A program made the translations under genes and the position numbers. The notes beneath the pieces were generated by a model. The model worked only from the letters and a program-made list of their open reading frames with translations. It was not told the origin of the DNA and did no database searches. A DNA stretch of 64,000 nucleotides from JAIQFL01 sp035295745 (lineage in GTDB: Bacteria; Acidobacteriota; Terriglobia; Bryobacterales; Bryobacteraceae): contig DATGIL010000076.1 in NCBI GenBank assembly GCA_035295745.1, positions 62,001-126,000 on the forward strand. Direction: 5' to 3'. Numbering within the stretch: position 1 is the stretch's first letter; each line of letters begins with the position of its first letter. This document shows, piece by piece, positions 9,321 through 18,164 of this stretch.

Positions 9321-10958
9321 ATGGACGACACGCGGTTCGATTTCGATTTCATCGTGGTTGGATCCGGGTTTGGAGGCAGCGTCACGGCGCACCGGCTGGC
9401 TGAGAAAGGCTACCGGGTGGGAGTGATGGAAATGGGGCGCCGGTGGACCCCCGAAAATCTGCCGCCCACCAATTGGCTGATCTGGCGCTGGATCTGGCGG
9501 CCCCGGCTGGCTCTTCGCGGCTTCTTCAATATGGAGCCGTTCCGGCATGTCGTGATTCTGCACGGGTGCGCGGTCGGAGGAGGGTCGATCACTTACGGGA
9601 ATACGCTGCTGGTGCCGAAAGACTCGGTATGGGACAACGGCTCCTGGGCGGGCCTGGCGGATTGGAAGCGCGAGATTCGTCCTCACTTCCAGACGGCGCT
9701 GCGCATGCTGGGCGTGGCCGAGAACCGCATTCTGGGACCTGCGGACCAGATCCTGCGGCGTGCCGCGGTACATGCGGGCGTCGGCGACACTTTTTACCGG
9801 ACGCAAGTGGCGGTCTTCGAACCACAGGAAGGCGAGGCGGGTGGCGTGACCTATCCGGATCCCTACTTTGGAGGCGAAGGGCCGGAGCGAACCACTTGCA
9901 TCGGCTGCGGCGGCTGCATGATCGGGTGCCGCTACAACGCCAAGAATACGCTCGATAAAAACTATCTCTATCTGGCCGAAAAGCACGGAGCGCGGGTCTT
10001 TGCCGAAACGCGGGTGGTGGACGTGGCGCCGTTGAATGGCAAAGCCGATGGCAGCGACGGCTACGAAGTCCGCACCGAGAAATCCACCGCGTGGCTCCGC
10101 CGGGAGCCGCGCCGCTTCACCTGCCGCTCGGTGGTATTTGCGGCATCCGCTTTAGGTACCATGGATCTGCTCTTCCGGCTAAAGCAGAAGGGATCTCTGC
10201 CGGCGATCAGCGATCAGCTTGGCAAACGAGTCCGCACCAATGCCGAGTCGCTGATTGGCGTGCGCATCCCACGGAGCAAGGACGACCTGTCACAAGGCAT
10301 CGCGATCGGGTCAGGGGCTTACATCGACGAGGACACGCACATCGAGGCAGTGAGGTACCCGGACAAAGCGGACGCCATGGGTCTGCTGGCGACACCGTTG
10401 ACCGGTGGCCGGGCAGGGTGGACGCGGATTCTCTACTGGGTGGGCTCGATCGCGAGGGCACTGCTGCGCCATCCCTTCCATACGATCCGCTGCCTGCACC
10501 CGTTTGGATTCGCGCGGGAGTCGATCATTCTGCTCTGTATGCAGGCGCTCGACGGGCATATCGACATGCGTCTCGGGCGCCCGTGGTTCTGGCCGTTTCG
10601 CAAGATCCTGATGAGCCGCGGGAAGCGAATCCGCACCTTTATTCCGAAGGCCAACGATTTTGCGGCGAAGGTCGCCAAACTTACGGGGGGCACGCCGATG
10701 AGCATGATCACGGAGGTGCTTTTCGATGTCCCGGGAACGGCGCACATTTTGGGAGGCTGCCCGATCGCAGATTCGGCGGAGCACGGAGTGGTGGACCATC
10801 GCAGCCGCGTATTCGGCTATCGCAATCTGTACATCTGCGATGGCTCAGTGCTGGCGGCGAATCTGGGTGTGAACCCGAGTCTGACGATCTGTGCGGTCAC
10901 GGAGAGGGCGATGAGCTTCATTCCGCCGGCGCAGGGGGATGAAAAGCGGTTGGCCTGA
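9321..10958 (+). CDS. GMC family oxidoreductase (cholesterol-oxidase-like)
   Basis: A 545-aa flavoprotein. The N-terminus carries the FAD dinucleotide fold VVGSGFGGSVTAHRLAEKG (about residues 11-29) with an acidic residue ending beta-2 (VMEMGRRW). A four-cysteine segment (CIGCGGCMIGC, about residues 193-203) followed by NTLDKNYL occurs in the cholesterol-oxidase-like branch. The C-terminal GMC domain is present (HILGGCPI ... NPSLTICA). It probably oxidises an alcohol group on a bulky hydrophobic substrate with O2 or another acceptor. No signal peptide is seen. It follows the START-like gene by 21 bp. The family is firm; the substrate is inferred. Confidence 0.87.
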   Translation: MDDTRFDFDFIVVGSGFGGSVTAHRLAEKGYRVGVMEMGRRWTPENLPPTNWLIWRWIWRPRLALRGFFNMEPFRHVVILHGCAVGGGSITYGNTLLVPKDSVWDNGSWAGLADWKREIRPHFQTALRMLGVAENRILGPADQILRRAAVHAGVGDTFYRTQVAVFEPQEGEAGGVTYPDPYFGGEGPERTTCIGCGGCMIGCRYNAKNTLDKNYLYLAEKHGARVFAETRVVDVAPLNGKADGSDGYEVRTEKSTAWLRREPRRFTCRSVVFAASALGTMDLLFRLKQKGSLPAISDQLGKRVRTNAESLIGVRIPRSKDDLSQGIAIGSGAYIDEDTHIEAVRYPDKADAMGLLATPLTGGRAGWTRILYWVGSIARALLRHPFHTIRCLHPFGFARESIILLCMQALDGHIDMRLGRPWFWPFRKILMSRGKRIRTFIPKANDFAAKVAKLTGGTPMSMITEVLFDVPGTAHILGGCPIADSAEHGVVDHRSRVFGYRNLYICDGSVLAANLGVNPSLTICAVTERAMSFIPPAQGDEKRLA

Positions 10959-11001
10959 AATGTCTTAGACGAGACCATCCTCGGACGACCATCGCAACGG
11001 C

Positions 11002-11670
11002 CTAACGCACCGACATGTCGCGGACGTAGATGTCTTTGAAGCGCATGTTGCCCTCCCCGCCGGAGTGCAATTGCAGGGCGATGTATCCGTCGAACGACTT
11101 GGGTGTGGGATCGGTGAAGTCGAGGATGGTGATGCCGTTCAAGATCGCGACCATGTGATTGCCTTCCACTTTGAGAAGGAAGTCGTTCCAGTCGGTGGGT
11201 CGCAGAACCTGTTCGTATTCGGGTGAGGGCCACGCGATCCAGTTGCGATTGTCGCCATAGAGTCCGCCAGTGTGGTGGTTGAGGGTGCGGTCGATTTCGA
11301 ACTGCATGCCGCTCGAGATGTCGACGGTGCCGGGCTTGAATTCGGTGTGGAAGTAGATGCCGCTGTTGCCATCGTCCTCGCACTTGAAGCGGATGGAGAG
11401 CCAGAAGTCCTTGTACTTCTTCTCGGTGCGGAGGTAGCCGTACTCTTTGGTGACGCCTTGGCCGTGGATGGTCCCGTCTTCCACAGTCCATTTTTCGTGC
11501 CCTACCTCCGCCCAGTTGGTCAGATCTTTGCCATTGAAGAGGCGCACCCACTGCTCATTGGGATAGGGGGCACGGTTCCGGGGCACCTGCGCGGCGGCGA
11601 AGGAAGGGATCGCCAGGATGAGCAGACACACGCAGACGTATCTGGATGAGGGGGATGCGAGGTTTGGCAT
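11002..11670 (-). CDS. secreted DUF1080 (3-keto-disaccharide hydrolase-like) protein
   Basis: A 222-aa protein with a signal peptide (residues 1-27, ending FAAAQ). The mature part is one DUF1080 concanavalin-like sandwich: RLFNGKDLTNW near the N-terminus, then GYLRTEKKYKDFWLSIRFK, GNSGIYFHTEF, and a closing GGEGNMRFKDIYVRDM. The family occurs in polysaccharide and keto-sugar degradation in planctomycetes, bacteroidetes and acidobacteria. It lies 29 bp after the OMP gene (11700-12443) on the same strand and may share its promoter. Confidence 0.88.
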   Translation of the reverse strand: MPNLASPSSRYVCVCLLILAIPSFAAAQVPRNRAPYPNEQWVRLFNGKDLTNWAEVGHEKWTVEDGTIHGQGVTKEYGYLRTEKKYKDFWLSIRFKCEDDGNSGIYFHTEFKPGTVDISSGMQFEIDRTLNHHTGGLYGDNRNWIAWPSPEYEQVLRPTDWNDFLLKVEGNHMVAILNGITILDFTDPTPKSFDGYIALQLHSGGEGNMRFKDIYVRDMSVR

Positions 11671-11699
11671 CCCCCCAGATTACAACGCTGTGGCCCGGA

Positions 11700-12443
11700 C
11701 TAATCGGCGATGTTGCGGCCGAAATTGAAGGCTGGTCCGATCGAGAAGCGTGTAGTGAAGCGGCCGTCTTGCAAGAGATCGTTAAAGAGGTGGTCGTAGA
11801 CGAGATCTGCCTGCGTCCGCCAGGATATGTGCTTCGACAGGATGAGGTCGACACCGCCACCGAAGCCGATGAAGATCACATTGTCGGTCTTCTTGCCGGA
11901 GGGCGCAAGCTCTTTGACGATCGCTGTTGCGATTGGATCGGTAGGTGTGGGGTTGGGCGTCGCCGACTCGTGAATCACACCCATGAAGACGGGGCGGAGG
12001 AAGAGAGTGACCTTGCGCATGTGGCGGTAAGCGAGTTGGGGACCGGCAGCGAAGGTCTGGGTATGGGAATGCGCGGCCACCGATAGGGAATAAGTGGGAG
12101 GAATGATACCTTGGGCGACCAGACCGCCGAGCTGCGCTCCGAGTTGCTGCTGTAACTGGGTCGTCAGCAGATTGGGAGTCAGCTTGAGATCGCCGCTGGC
12201 GAACGTGTAGTCCACGCCCAAAGAGAGCCAGCGTTTGACGCGGACGCCGGCCTGCGTGGCAAAACCGTTTTCGAACATGTTAACGTGCGGGCTATCGAGA
12301 AAAGCGTAGCCTCCGAAGGCATCAAAGCGCGTGACATAAGTCTGCTGACCAGATACCGGCGAAGGCGCCAGAATCAGGATCAGTGTCAGCGCACAAAAAC
12401 CAAGGAGCACGCGGTGATGTGGACGGGCGAGGACTTTAGTCAT
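11700..12443 (-). CDS. small outer-membrane beta-barrel protein
   Basis: A 247-aa protein with a signal peptide (about 1-33, ending SPVSGQ), then alternating amphipathic strands (GGYAFLDSP, LSLGVDYTF, VTLFLRPVFMGV, WRTQADLVYDHLF, TTRFSIGPAFNF), as in OmpA/OmpW-size 8-strand barrels. The same frame stays open for 1030 aa through the antisense of the U32 gene; the ATG at 12443 next to the signal peptide and promoter is the real start. It was probably annotated generically as porin family; the ligand is unknown. Confidence 0.82.
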   Translation of the reverse strand: MTKVLARPHHRVLLGFCALTLILILAPSPVSGQQTYVTRFDAFGGYAFLDSPHVNMFENGFATQAGVRVKRWLSLGVDYTFASGDLKLTPNLLTTQLQQQLGAQLGGLVAQGIIPPTYSLSVAAHSHTQTFAAGPQLAYRHMRKVTLFLRPVFMGVIHESATPNPTPTDPIATAIVKELAPSGKKTDNVIFIGFGGGVDLILSKHISWRTQADLVYDHLFNDLLQDGRFTTRFSIGPAFNFGRNIAD

Positions 12444-12537
12444 ACGGAGGATCTCCGAAAAAGCGGAAATGGCCTTCACCCAGCGGACGGGGTGCACACG
12501 CCGTGGCAGCAATCGCTGTCCGGCGCTCGACAGGTCG

Positions 12538-12543
12538 ATTATA
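12538..12543 (-). promoter_or_regulatory. -10 box of the OMP/DUF1080 transcription unit
   Basis: On the minus strand a perfect TATAAT occurs in an AT-rich island of the divergent region 12444-12635. No strong -35 hexamer is seen at 16-18 bp (GGTTCG region only). Initiation near 12530 would give an 87-nt leader. The + strand of the same island could also serve the U32 gene, whose ATG at 12636 follows AAGGAGG. Confidence 0.4.
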
Positions 12544-12635
12544 CAATAAAACAAGATAAACGAACCCTTTTTACTTCTGTCCGAATGTGAAATTGTGTGT
12601 ATCAGGCCTACTGGTACCCTGGAAGGAGGTACTGA

Positions 12636-15122
12636 ATGGGGACGCCTCGGAAGCCCGAAATCATGAGTCCGGCCGGATACTGGCCCCAGTTGCGCACCGC
12701 AATTGAGGCCGGCGCCGATTCGGTGTATTTCGGACTGACGCACTTCACTGCCCGGGCGAAGGTGGGTTTTTCGCTTTCCGAATTGCCTGAGGTGATGACG
12801 ACCCTCCATCGGCGAGGCGTAAAAGGCTTCGTCACGTTCAACACCCTCGTCTTCGACCACGAACTGGACGACGCCACGCGGGCACTGGCCGCCATCGCAG
12901 ACGCGGGGGCGGACGCCATCATCGTGCAGGACATTGGGATCGTCAAGCTCGCACGGGAGATCGCGCCGGACCTGGAGATTCACGGCAGCACCCAGATGAG
13001 CATTACCAGCGCGGAGGGAGTGCGGCTGGCGCAAAGTTTCGGAGTGAGCCGCGTCACGCTGGCGCGCGAACTCTCGCTGGCGGAGGTGCGAGCGATCCGC
13101 GCTGCGACCGATTGCGAGCTGGAAATCTTTGTGCATGGCGCATTGTGCGTAGCCTATTCGGGGCAGTGCTACTCCTCGGAGGCGTGGGGCGGGCGTAGCG
13201 CCAATCGCGGCCAGTGCGCACAGGCGTGCCGGCTGCCGTACGAGCTGATTGTCGACGACCAACTGCGTCCGCTCGGGGATGCTCGCTATCTGCTGTCTCC
13301 GGGCGACTTGTTCGCGTTGCACCAGGTGCCGGAGATCGTGGACATCGGGATTTCGGCACTGAAGATCGAGGGGCGGTACAAGGATTCGGACTACGTGGCT
13401 CTGACCACACGTGCCTATCGGCAGGCGGTAGACGATGCGTGGGCGGGGCGGCCGGCGCCGGTCGATCGTGCCGCGGAGTTGCAGTTGGAGCAGGTCTATT
13501 CGCGCGGGCTTGGCCCGTTCTTTCTGAACGGCACGGACCATCAGTCGGTGGTCCAAGGACGGGCGCCGCGGCATCGGGGCGTATTGATGGGGCGGGTGTC
13601 GCGGGTGGGGGAAGGCGGCGTGTTCGTCGAACCCACGGAGGCCAGCCGCATCGCTCCACTCAAGGCGGGAGACGGTGTGGTCTTCGACGCAGCGTCGTGG
13701 CGGAGTCCTGAAGAGGCGGAGGAAGGCGGGCGGATTTTTCAGGCGACGGCGCGCGGCGACAAGCTGGAATTGCAATTCGGGAATGGGGTTCTGAAGCCCT
13801 CCAGGATCCGCCGCGGCGACCTGGTATGGCGCACTCACGATCCCGATCTGGACAAAGTAGTGCGCCCGTATATCGACGCATCGGCGCCAGTGCGCAAGCA
13901 GGCTGTGGATGTGCGCGTGGTGGCTTCCGAAGGCGAGGTGCTGGTCACCGAGTGGACTTGTGGCAAGCATTGCGTGCGGGTAGAATCGCCGGAACCACTC
14001 GGGGCAGCCCGGAATCGCGGGCTGGACGTGGAATACCTCAAGGCTCAATTGGGTCGTTTGGGAAATACGCCGTACGAGTTGGCGGAAGTGGAACTGGCGG
14101 TCAGTGGATCGCCTTTTGCGCCCAGTTCCATGCTGAATGCGGTGCGTCGCGAGGCGGTGGAGAAATTGCAGGATGCGGCCAGCGTCACCGTGCCGCGCAG
14201 CCGGGAACTTCCGAAGCTGCCGAAGGAATGGGTGACGCCGCGAGCCAGGGTTGACAGCGCGTTGCACCTGCTGGTCAGGACCTCTGAACAGTTGGACGCC
14301 GCGCTGGCACTGAGGCCGGCGAGTATCACGCTCGACTACCTGGATCTGTACGGCCTGCGGCCCTCGCTGGAGCGAGTGCGGACGGCGGGAGTTCAGGCGC
14401 GGGTAGCGAGTCCCCGCGTGTTGAAGCCAGGGGAGGAGCGCATTGTCGACTTCCTGTTGGGTTGCGGCTGCCCCATCCTGGTACGCTCCAGCGGGCTGCT
14501 GAATGCGCTGCGCGAGCGGCAGCATCGGGAACTGATTGGCGATTTCAGTCTGAACACCGCGAACGCGGTGACGGCGCACGAACTTCTCGGGCTGGGACTC
14601 GCCAGCCTCACTCCGTCTCACGATTTGAACGCGGCGCAGGTGAGTGAACTGGCGCGGCAAGTCGGCGGCGATTCGATGGAGGTGGTGGCGTACCAGCACC
14701 TGCCGGTTTTTCATACGGAGCATTGCGTGTTCTGCCGGTTCCTCTCCACGGGTACGAGCTATCGCGATTGCGGACGACCGTGTGAGAAGCACCAGGTATC
14801 GCTGCGCGACTCAGCGGGACGCGCGCACCCTCTAATGGCTGACGTGGGGTGCCGCAATACGGTTTTCGGCGCCGAGGCACAGGAGGCGAGCTCCCATTTG
14901 GAGTCGTGGCTGGATGCGGGGATTTATCGGTTCCGACTGGAGTTCGCGCACGAAAACACCGAGCAGGTGACGCGGGTTACGCGCGCTTTTGCCGATGCTC
15001 TCGAGCGGCGGATGCCGTTCCGCGAGCTTGGGCGGCTTTTGCAGCGTATCGCGCCGCAGAGCACGACGCAAGGAAGTCTGTTCGTGCCGGAGGGATACCT
15101 GACGCTTCCTGTGCTGCAATGA
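12636..15122 (+). CDS. U32 family protein with DUF3656 domain (RlhA-like)
   Basis: An 828-aa cytosolic protein. Residues about 8-290 form the U32 TIM-barrel-like domain, with the family signature around 163-175 (EIFVHGALCVAYSGQC) and further cysteines (GQCAQAC) that in the family bind an iron-sulfur cluster. A DUF3656-like region follows, and a C-terminal part carries another cysteine group (EHCVFCRF ... RDCGRPC ... GCRN). The E. coli relative RlhA hydroxylates 23S rRNA C2501 using prephenate-dependent chemistry; that role here is inferred, and this protein is about 170 residues longer than E. coli RlhA (653 aa). ATG follows AAGGAGG. An antisense 1030-aa frame covers this gene and was rejected. 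Confidence 0.85.
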   Translation: MGTPRKPEIMSPAGYWPQLRTAIEAGADSVYFGLTHFTARAKVGFSLSELPEVMTTLHRRGVKGFVTFNTLVFDHELDDATRALAAIADAGADAIIVQDIGIVKLAREIAPDLEIHGSTQMSITSAEGVRLAQSFGVSRVTLARELSLAEVRAIRAATDCELEIFVHGALCVAYSGQCYSSEAWGGRSANRGQCAQACRLPYELIVDDQLRPLGDARYLLSPGDLFALHQVPEIVDIGISALKIEGRYKDSDYVALTTRAYRQAVDDAWAGRPAPVDRAAELQLEQVYSRGLGPFFLNGTDHQSVVQGRAPRHRGVLMGRVSRVGEGGVFVEPTEASRIAPLKAGDGVVFDAASWRSPEEAEEGGRIFQATARGDKLELQFGNGVLKPSRIRRGDLVWRTHDPDLDKVVRPYIDASAPVRKQAVDVRVVASEGEVLVTEWTCGKHCVRVESPEPLGAARNRGLDVEYLKAQLGRLGNTPYELAEVELAVSGSPFAPSSMLNAVRREAVEKLQDAASVTVPRSRELPKLPKEWVTPRARVDSALHLLVRTSEQLDAALALRPASITLDYLDLYGLRPSLERVRTAGVQARVASPRVLKPGEERIVDFLLGCGCPILVRSSGLLNALRERQHRELIGDFSLNTANAVTAHELLGLGLASLTPSHDLNAAQVSELARQVGGDSMEVVAYQHLPVFHTEHCVFCRFLSTGTSYRDCGRPCEKHQVSLRDSAGRAHPLMADVGCRNTVFGAEAQEASSHLESWLDAGIYRFRLEFAHENTEQVTRVTRAFADALERRMPFRELGRLLQRIAPQSTTQGSLFVPEGYLTLPVLQ

Positions 15123-15753
15123 TTGATGGGTGAAGACACTACCGCCGTAAGGTCGAGATGAGAAGTAAGACGTTGCGGCGGCCGGTCCCGCGAGATGATA
15201 TTGCCCCAGAAGGTATCGATCCTTGTTTCCGACCGCCCCAGATGTTTGATTGAGGCCGTTGCCGGCCCTCTGACTCATGGGTTCGAACCAGTCCCCCGCG
15301 CTTTTCGGCTAGAGGGCGCAGATTCCACCTGAAATGCAAACGTATCCTGGCCAGGATAAAGCTTGTTGCGGCCTTCGCGGTGGAGCGAAAGCGTCTTACA
15401 AGTTGATGGTATCGGGAGCACCCAAGCTGCCGCTTGCATGCATCTCGAAGCGCATCTGGAAGGATGTGCGATTCGTCTCGCTCCGGTCGAGGTATCGTCG
15501 ATAGTGCGTTCGGACCTTTTCAAGCCGGTCAGAGTATCGCGGCACAGCCGTCGCTCGAAACTATGGTGAAAGCCCGCCTGCCTCACCGGCACGACGGCGG
15601 GCTGAGGGTGGTGTCGAGGACCCAAACGGACTGATGTAGCTCATCTGCTGAAAACTCACAGCTGTGATAAGCAGTCACTCGCGTCCACTCGGGACGGTGA
15701 ATAAACATGGGACCTCAGAGCCTTGGCTAGTCACGTGCAATGCATCAGGCCCA
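15123..15753 (+). other. intergenic region without supportable gene
   Basis: About 630 bp between the U32 gene and the next barrel protein. Short frames exist on both strands (for example minus 15275-15625), but none has a signal peptide, domain motif or good Shine-Dalgarno. A degraded gene cannot be excluded. No clear promoter or terminator was seen. Confidence 0.4.
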
Positions 15754-16359
15754 ATGCCAAAACTATACTCGACGTTCTTGTTGCTGACTGTCGGTACGCT
15801 CTTCATGAATGCCCAGTCGATCTCCTTCGGTTTAACGGGCGGTTTGCCGGTGAGTAGCCTGGCTGCTGCCAGCAACGAGTCCCTCCCATTTACAGTTGGA
15901 CCTTCTATCGAGTTCCGCCTGCGCGGCCGATTTGCGCTGGAGGTTGACGGGCTTTACGAACGTGTTGGCAGTAATGAGACCTTTGTTCAAATCGCGGGAG
16001 ACGCTTCCAGCAGCGGGACCGTCCGCTGGCGAGGCAACGTCTGGGAGTTTCCGGTGATCGCCAAATACTATTTCCACGCACACAAGAGCTGGCAGCCGTT
16101 CGCCGGCTCTGGACTGGGAGCGCGCTGGTTGACTCGTCAGGAGGATGTCAGTCAACTTAGCTCACTACCACTTTCCACGCTGCTGATGGCGCACTATTCC
16201 GGATGGCGAGTTACTGGAGGGTTAGTAGCCGAGGCTGGCATTCACCTCCGTTCCGGGCGAATTCAGTGGACTCCAGAATTCCGCTACGCCCGTTGGGGAG
16301 CGAATGGCCCCCTATCGCGCCCAAACGAAGCGAGCCTTTTGCTGGGAGTGCATTTCTGA
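15754..16359 (+). CDS. small outer-membrane beta-barrel protein
   Basis: A 201-aa protein starting MPKLYSTFLLLTVGT, with a signal peptide ending near MNAQS (about residue 21). The rest shows repeated amphipathic strands (FGLTGGLPVSS, FALEVDGLYERVG, WEFPVIAKYYFH, GWRVTGGLVAEAGIHL, IQWTPEFRYARWG) and ends in VHF with a C-terminal Phe, as expected for an 8-strand barrel. The reading frame extends 30 codons upstream, but the signal peptide fixes the ATG. It was not named; it is similar in kind to the barrel at 11700-12443. Confidence 0.78.
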   Translation: MPKLYSTFLLLTVGTLFMNAQSISFGLTGGLPVSSLAAASNESLPFTVGPSIEFRLRGRFALEVDGLYERVGSNETFVQIAGDASSSGTVRWRGNVWEFPVIAKYYFHAHKSWQPFAGSGLGARWLTRQEDVSQLSSLPLSTLLMAHYSGWRVTGGLVAEAGIHLRSGRIQWTPEFRYARWGANGPLSRPNEASLLLGVHF

Positions 16360-16881
16360 GGTGTGGCTGGACGACACGATCAGAGTTCACGAAGTCCCGT
16401 CCTATGCTTGGGGGATCATCTTGGGACCACTAGCAGCGGCATGGTTTGAGGTGCGGGCTGGTTTTTCCAGCGGTCATGATCAATATGTTTGATCGCCGGG
16501 TTTCTCTATGCAAGGCGAGGTGTAGACGCTCAGCCAAGTTTTGCAACCAAAAGCTTGAGGTTGGCCCTCGGAAACAGGCCTGGCCGTTTTGCCAGACCTC
16601 GTATTGGACCTCCGACTTTTTTGAGGCGCTCTGCTTTTCCGAGTGATCCGAGAGCTGAATCGCTGGATCCTAGTCATCCTGGAAATCAAACACCTAAGGT
16701 CAAGCAACGTCTGCCGGCAACTGCACGTAAGAGTTCGACTGCGTTGCGCCGGGTCTCAATGCGGTTGGGCGAAGGTGCGAGTCGTGACAACGGACCATGG
16801 TGGGCCCCAAGAGCAATAGAACGGAACCAGTTTGTTTCTAGCCGTTCAGCCAATGCTCCTATGCGTGCATTGGTGGGCGCT
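16360..16881 (+). other. intergenic region without supportable gene
   Basis: About 520 bp between the barrel gene and the repeat block. Short frames are present but lack start signals or recognisable motifs. Nothing functional was identified. Confidence 0.4.
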
Positions 16882-16933
16882 CGAAAAGTCTCGACATGAG
16901 TGTCGAGACGGCAGACAGGAGTGTCTGCGCCAC
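16882..16933 (+). repeat. double-hairpin dispersed repeat, copy A
   Basis: Begins CGAAAAG and ends GCGCCAC. Hairpin 1 has perfect 9-bp arms GTCTCGACA / TGTCGAGAC around loop TGAG (16888-16909); hairpin 2 has 7-bp arms GCAGACA / TGTCTGC around loop GGAG (16911-16928). It is one of five same-orientation copies in this window. The final bases run directly into the pentanucleotide array. Confidence 0.85.
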
Positions 16934-17076
16934 ACAGCACAGCACAGCACAACACAGCACAGCACAGCACAGCACAACACAGAACAACACAGCACAGCAC
17001 AACACAGCACAGAACAGCACAACACAACACAGAACAGCACAACACAACACAGCACAGCAGAGCACTACACAGCACA
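16931..17076. repeat. pentanucleotide microsatellite (CACAG/CACAA)n
   Basis: About 29 consecutive 5-bp units, mostly CACAG with CACAA and AACAG variants. It starts at the last bases of double-hairpin copy A and stops exactly at the stop codon of the minus-strand DUF72 gene. Every frame through it is open (Thr/Ala/Gln/His/Ser runs on +, Cys/Val/Leu runs on -), which creates spurious ORFs. It is a simple-sequence repeat, not a CRISPR. Confidence 0.9.
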
Positions 17077-17787
17077 TCAACTCAATTTGGAGCGGAGGGA
17101 TTCCGCATGGATCGCGCCTTCGGGGCTCTCCTCGTGCTTGAACATCAGGTATAGATCACGGCCGGTGGCGAGCATATCTTTGGAGCGCGCGGCGATGGAC
17201 TCGACATCCTCGGCCGTGTAGTCGGGCTTGCGCAGACGATAGTACACGAAGTCAGCAGTGATCACTTCGGGCACCTCCAACTTCTCCGATTCGGCGACGC
17301 ACAGCGAGACGTTGTGGGCGCGAAGCACCTCATAGACGGGCTCGGCGAGCCACGATTCGTGGCGGAATTCGAACGCGTATCGCATGCCGGAGGGCAGAAG
17401 ATCCAGGTAGTTGCGAAGCAGATCCACATCGCACTTCAAATGCGGCGGCAACTGGAACAGGACCGGCCCCAGGCGCCGCGAGGTCCGCAGCGGATCGATC
17501 ATCTTCAGAAACAGCTCGGTGGCCTCGGCGGCATTCTTCAGGCGCAGGATGTGAGTGATCCGCTGGTTGGCCTTGACGGCGAAGACGAAACCCGGCGGAG
17601 TGGCATCCACCCAACTCTGCAGAGTCGATAGGGATGGCAATCGGCGAAAGGTGTAATTGATCTCGACGCAGTTCAGCCGTTGCGCGTAATGGTGCAGGAA
17701 CTGCTTGGCCGGCAGCTTCTGGGGGTAGAATCCAGGCTTCCAGGCCGGGTATGCAAAGCCGGAGGTTCCGGCAAACAACGTTGCCAT
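17077..17787 (-). CDS. DUF72 domain-containing protein
   Basis: A 236-aa soluble protein. It begins LFAGTSGFAYPAWKPGFYP, the family's N-terminal strand, followed by a TIM-barrel-like chain with FVFAVKANQRITH, GPVLFQLPPHL, AFEFRHESW and a C-terminal LYLMFKHEESPEGA. This is the normal length of the YecE/DUF72 family, whose biochemical role is not established. The stop codon directly adjoins the pentanucleotide array. It is divergent from the holin-like gene with a 32-bp gap. Confidence 0.88.
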   Translation of the reverse strand: MATLFAGTSGFAYPAWKPGFYPQKLPAKQFLHHYAQRLNCVEINYTFRRLPSLSTLQSWVDATPPGFVFAVKANQRITHILRLKNAAEATELFLKMIDPLRTSRRLGPVLFQLPPHLKCDVDLLRNYLDLLPSGMRYAFEFRHESWLAEPVYEVLRAHNVSLCVAESEKLEVPEVITADFVYYRLRKPDYTAEDVESIAARSKDMLATGRDLYLMFKHEESPEGAIHAESLRSKLS

Positions 17788-17819
17788 GGCTTATCATTAT
17801 CTCTGGCCGGAGGGCCGAC

Positions 17820-18164
17820 ATGCTCGTACACCTGATCGTAAGCTGGCTGGTCGCCGCACTTGCTTTGTACATCGTGGCTCGGATCGTCGAAGGAATCGAG
17901 GTCCGCAATTTTGGCGATGCTCTGATCGCCACCGCCGTGATTGCCATTCTAGATGTCACGGTGAAGCCAATCCTCAAGTTCTTCACTGCCCCGATCACGT
18001 GGTTGACTCTGGGGCTTTTCCTGCTGGTGATCAACGCCTTCGTGCTGATGCTGGCATCGCTATTGTCGCCAGGTTTCCGGGTTCGCGGGTTTCTGAACGC
18101 GCTGATCGGTTCGTTGCTTCTCACTATCCTCACCGCCGTACTACGCTACGTGGTATGGGCATAG
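17820..18164 (+). CDS. phage-holin-family-like small membrane protein
   Basis: A 114-aa protein with four hydrophobic segments (about 3-22, 28-47, 55-80, 92-112), starting MLVHLIVSWLVAALALYIVA. The pattern, including VKPILKFFTAPITWLTLGLF, matches the widespread 'phage holin family/PhageHolin_4_2' membrane proteins, which are mostly chromosomal and not linked to phage. ATG follows GGAGGG. Its last codons overlap the start of glcE by 10 bp, so the two are translationally coupled. Confidence 0.82.
   Translation: MLVHLIVSWLVAALALYIVARIVEGIEVRNFGDALIATAVIAILDVTVKPILKFFTAPITWLTLGLFLLVINAFVLMLASLLSPGFRVRGFLNALIGSLLLTILTAVLRYVVWA

Noticed and set aside
8466..9986. 506-aa minus-strand frame
   Set aside because: It lies antisense to the START-like and GMC oxidoreductase genes, has His/Gln/Arg-rich composition and no motif; a high-GC shadow.
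12444..14792. Antisense extension of the OMP gene (minus frame open for 1030 aa)
   Set aside because: It covers the opposite strand of a clearly recognisable U32 gene. The OMP signal peptide and promoter put the start at 12443.
15275..15625. 116-aa minus-strand frame as a small gene
   Set aside because: No start signal, signal peptide or domain; kept only as part of an unexplained intergenic region.
16686..17221. Cys/Val/Leu-rich minus-strand and Thr/Gln/His-rich plus-strand frames
   Set aside because: They are translations of the pentanucleotide microsatellite and flanks in several frames, not proteins.
17820..18164. Phage lysis gene
   Set aside because: The holin-like family is widespread in chromosomes, and the gene is coupled to glcE with no phage genes nearby.
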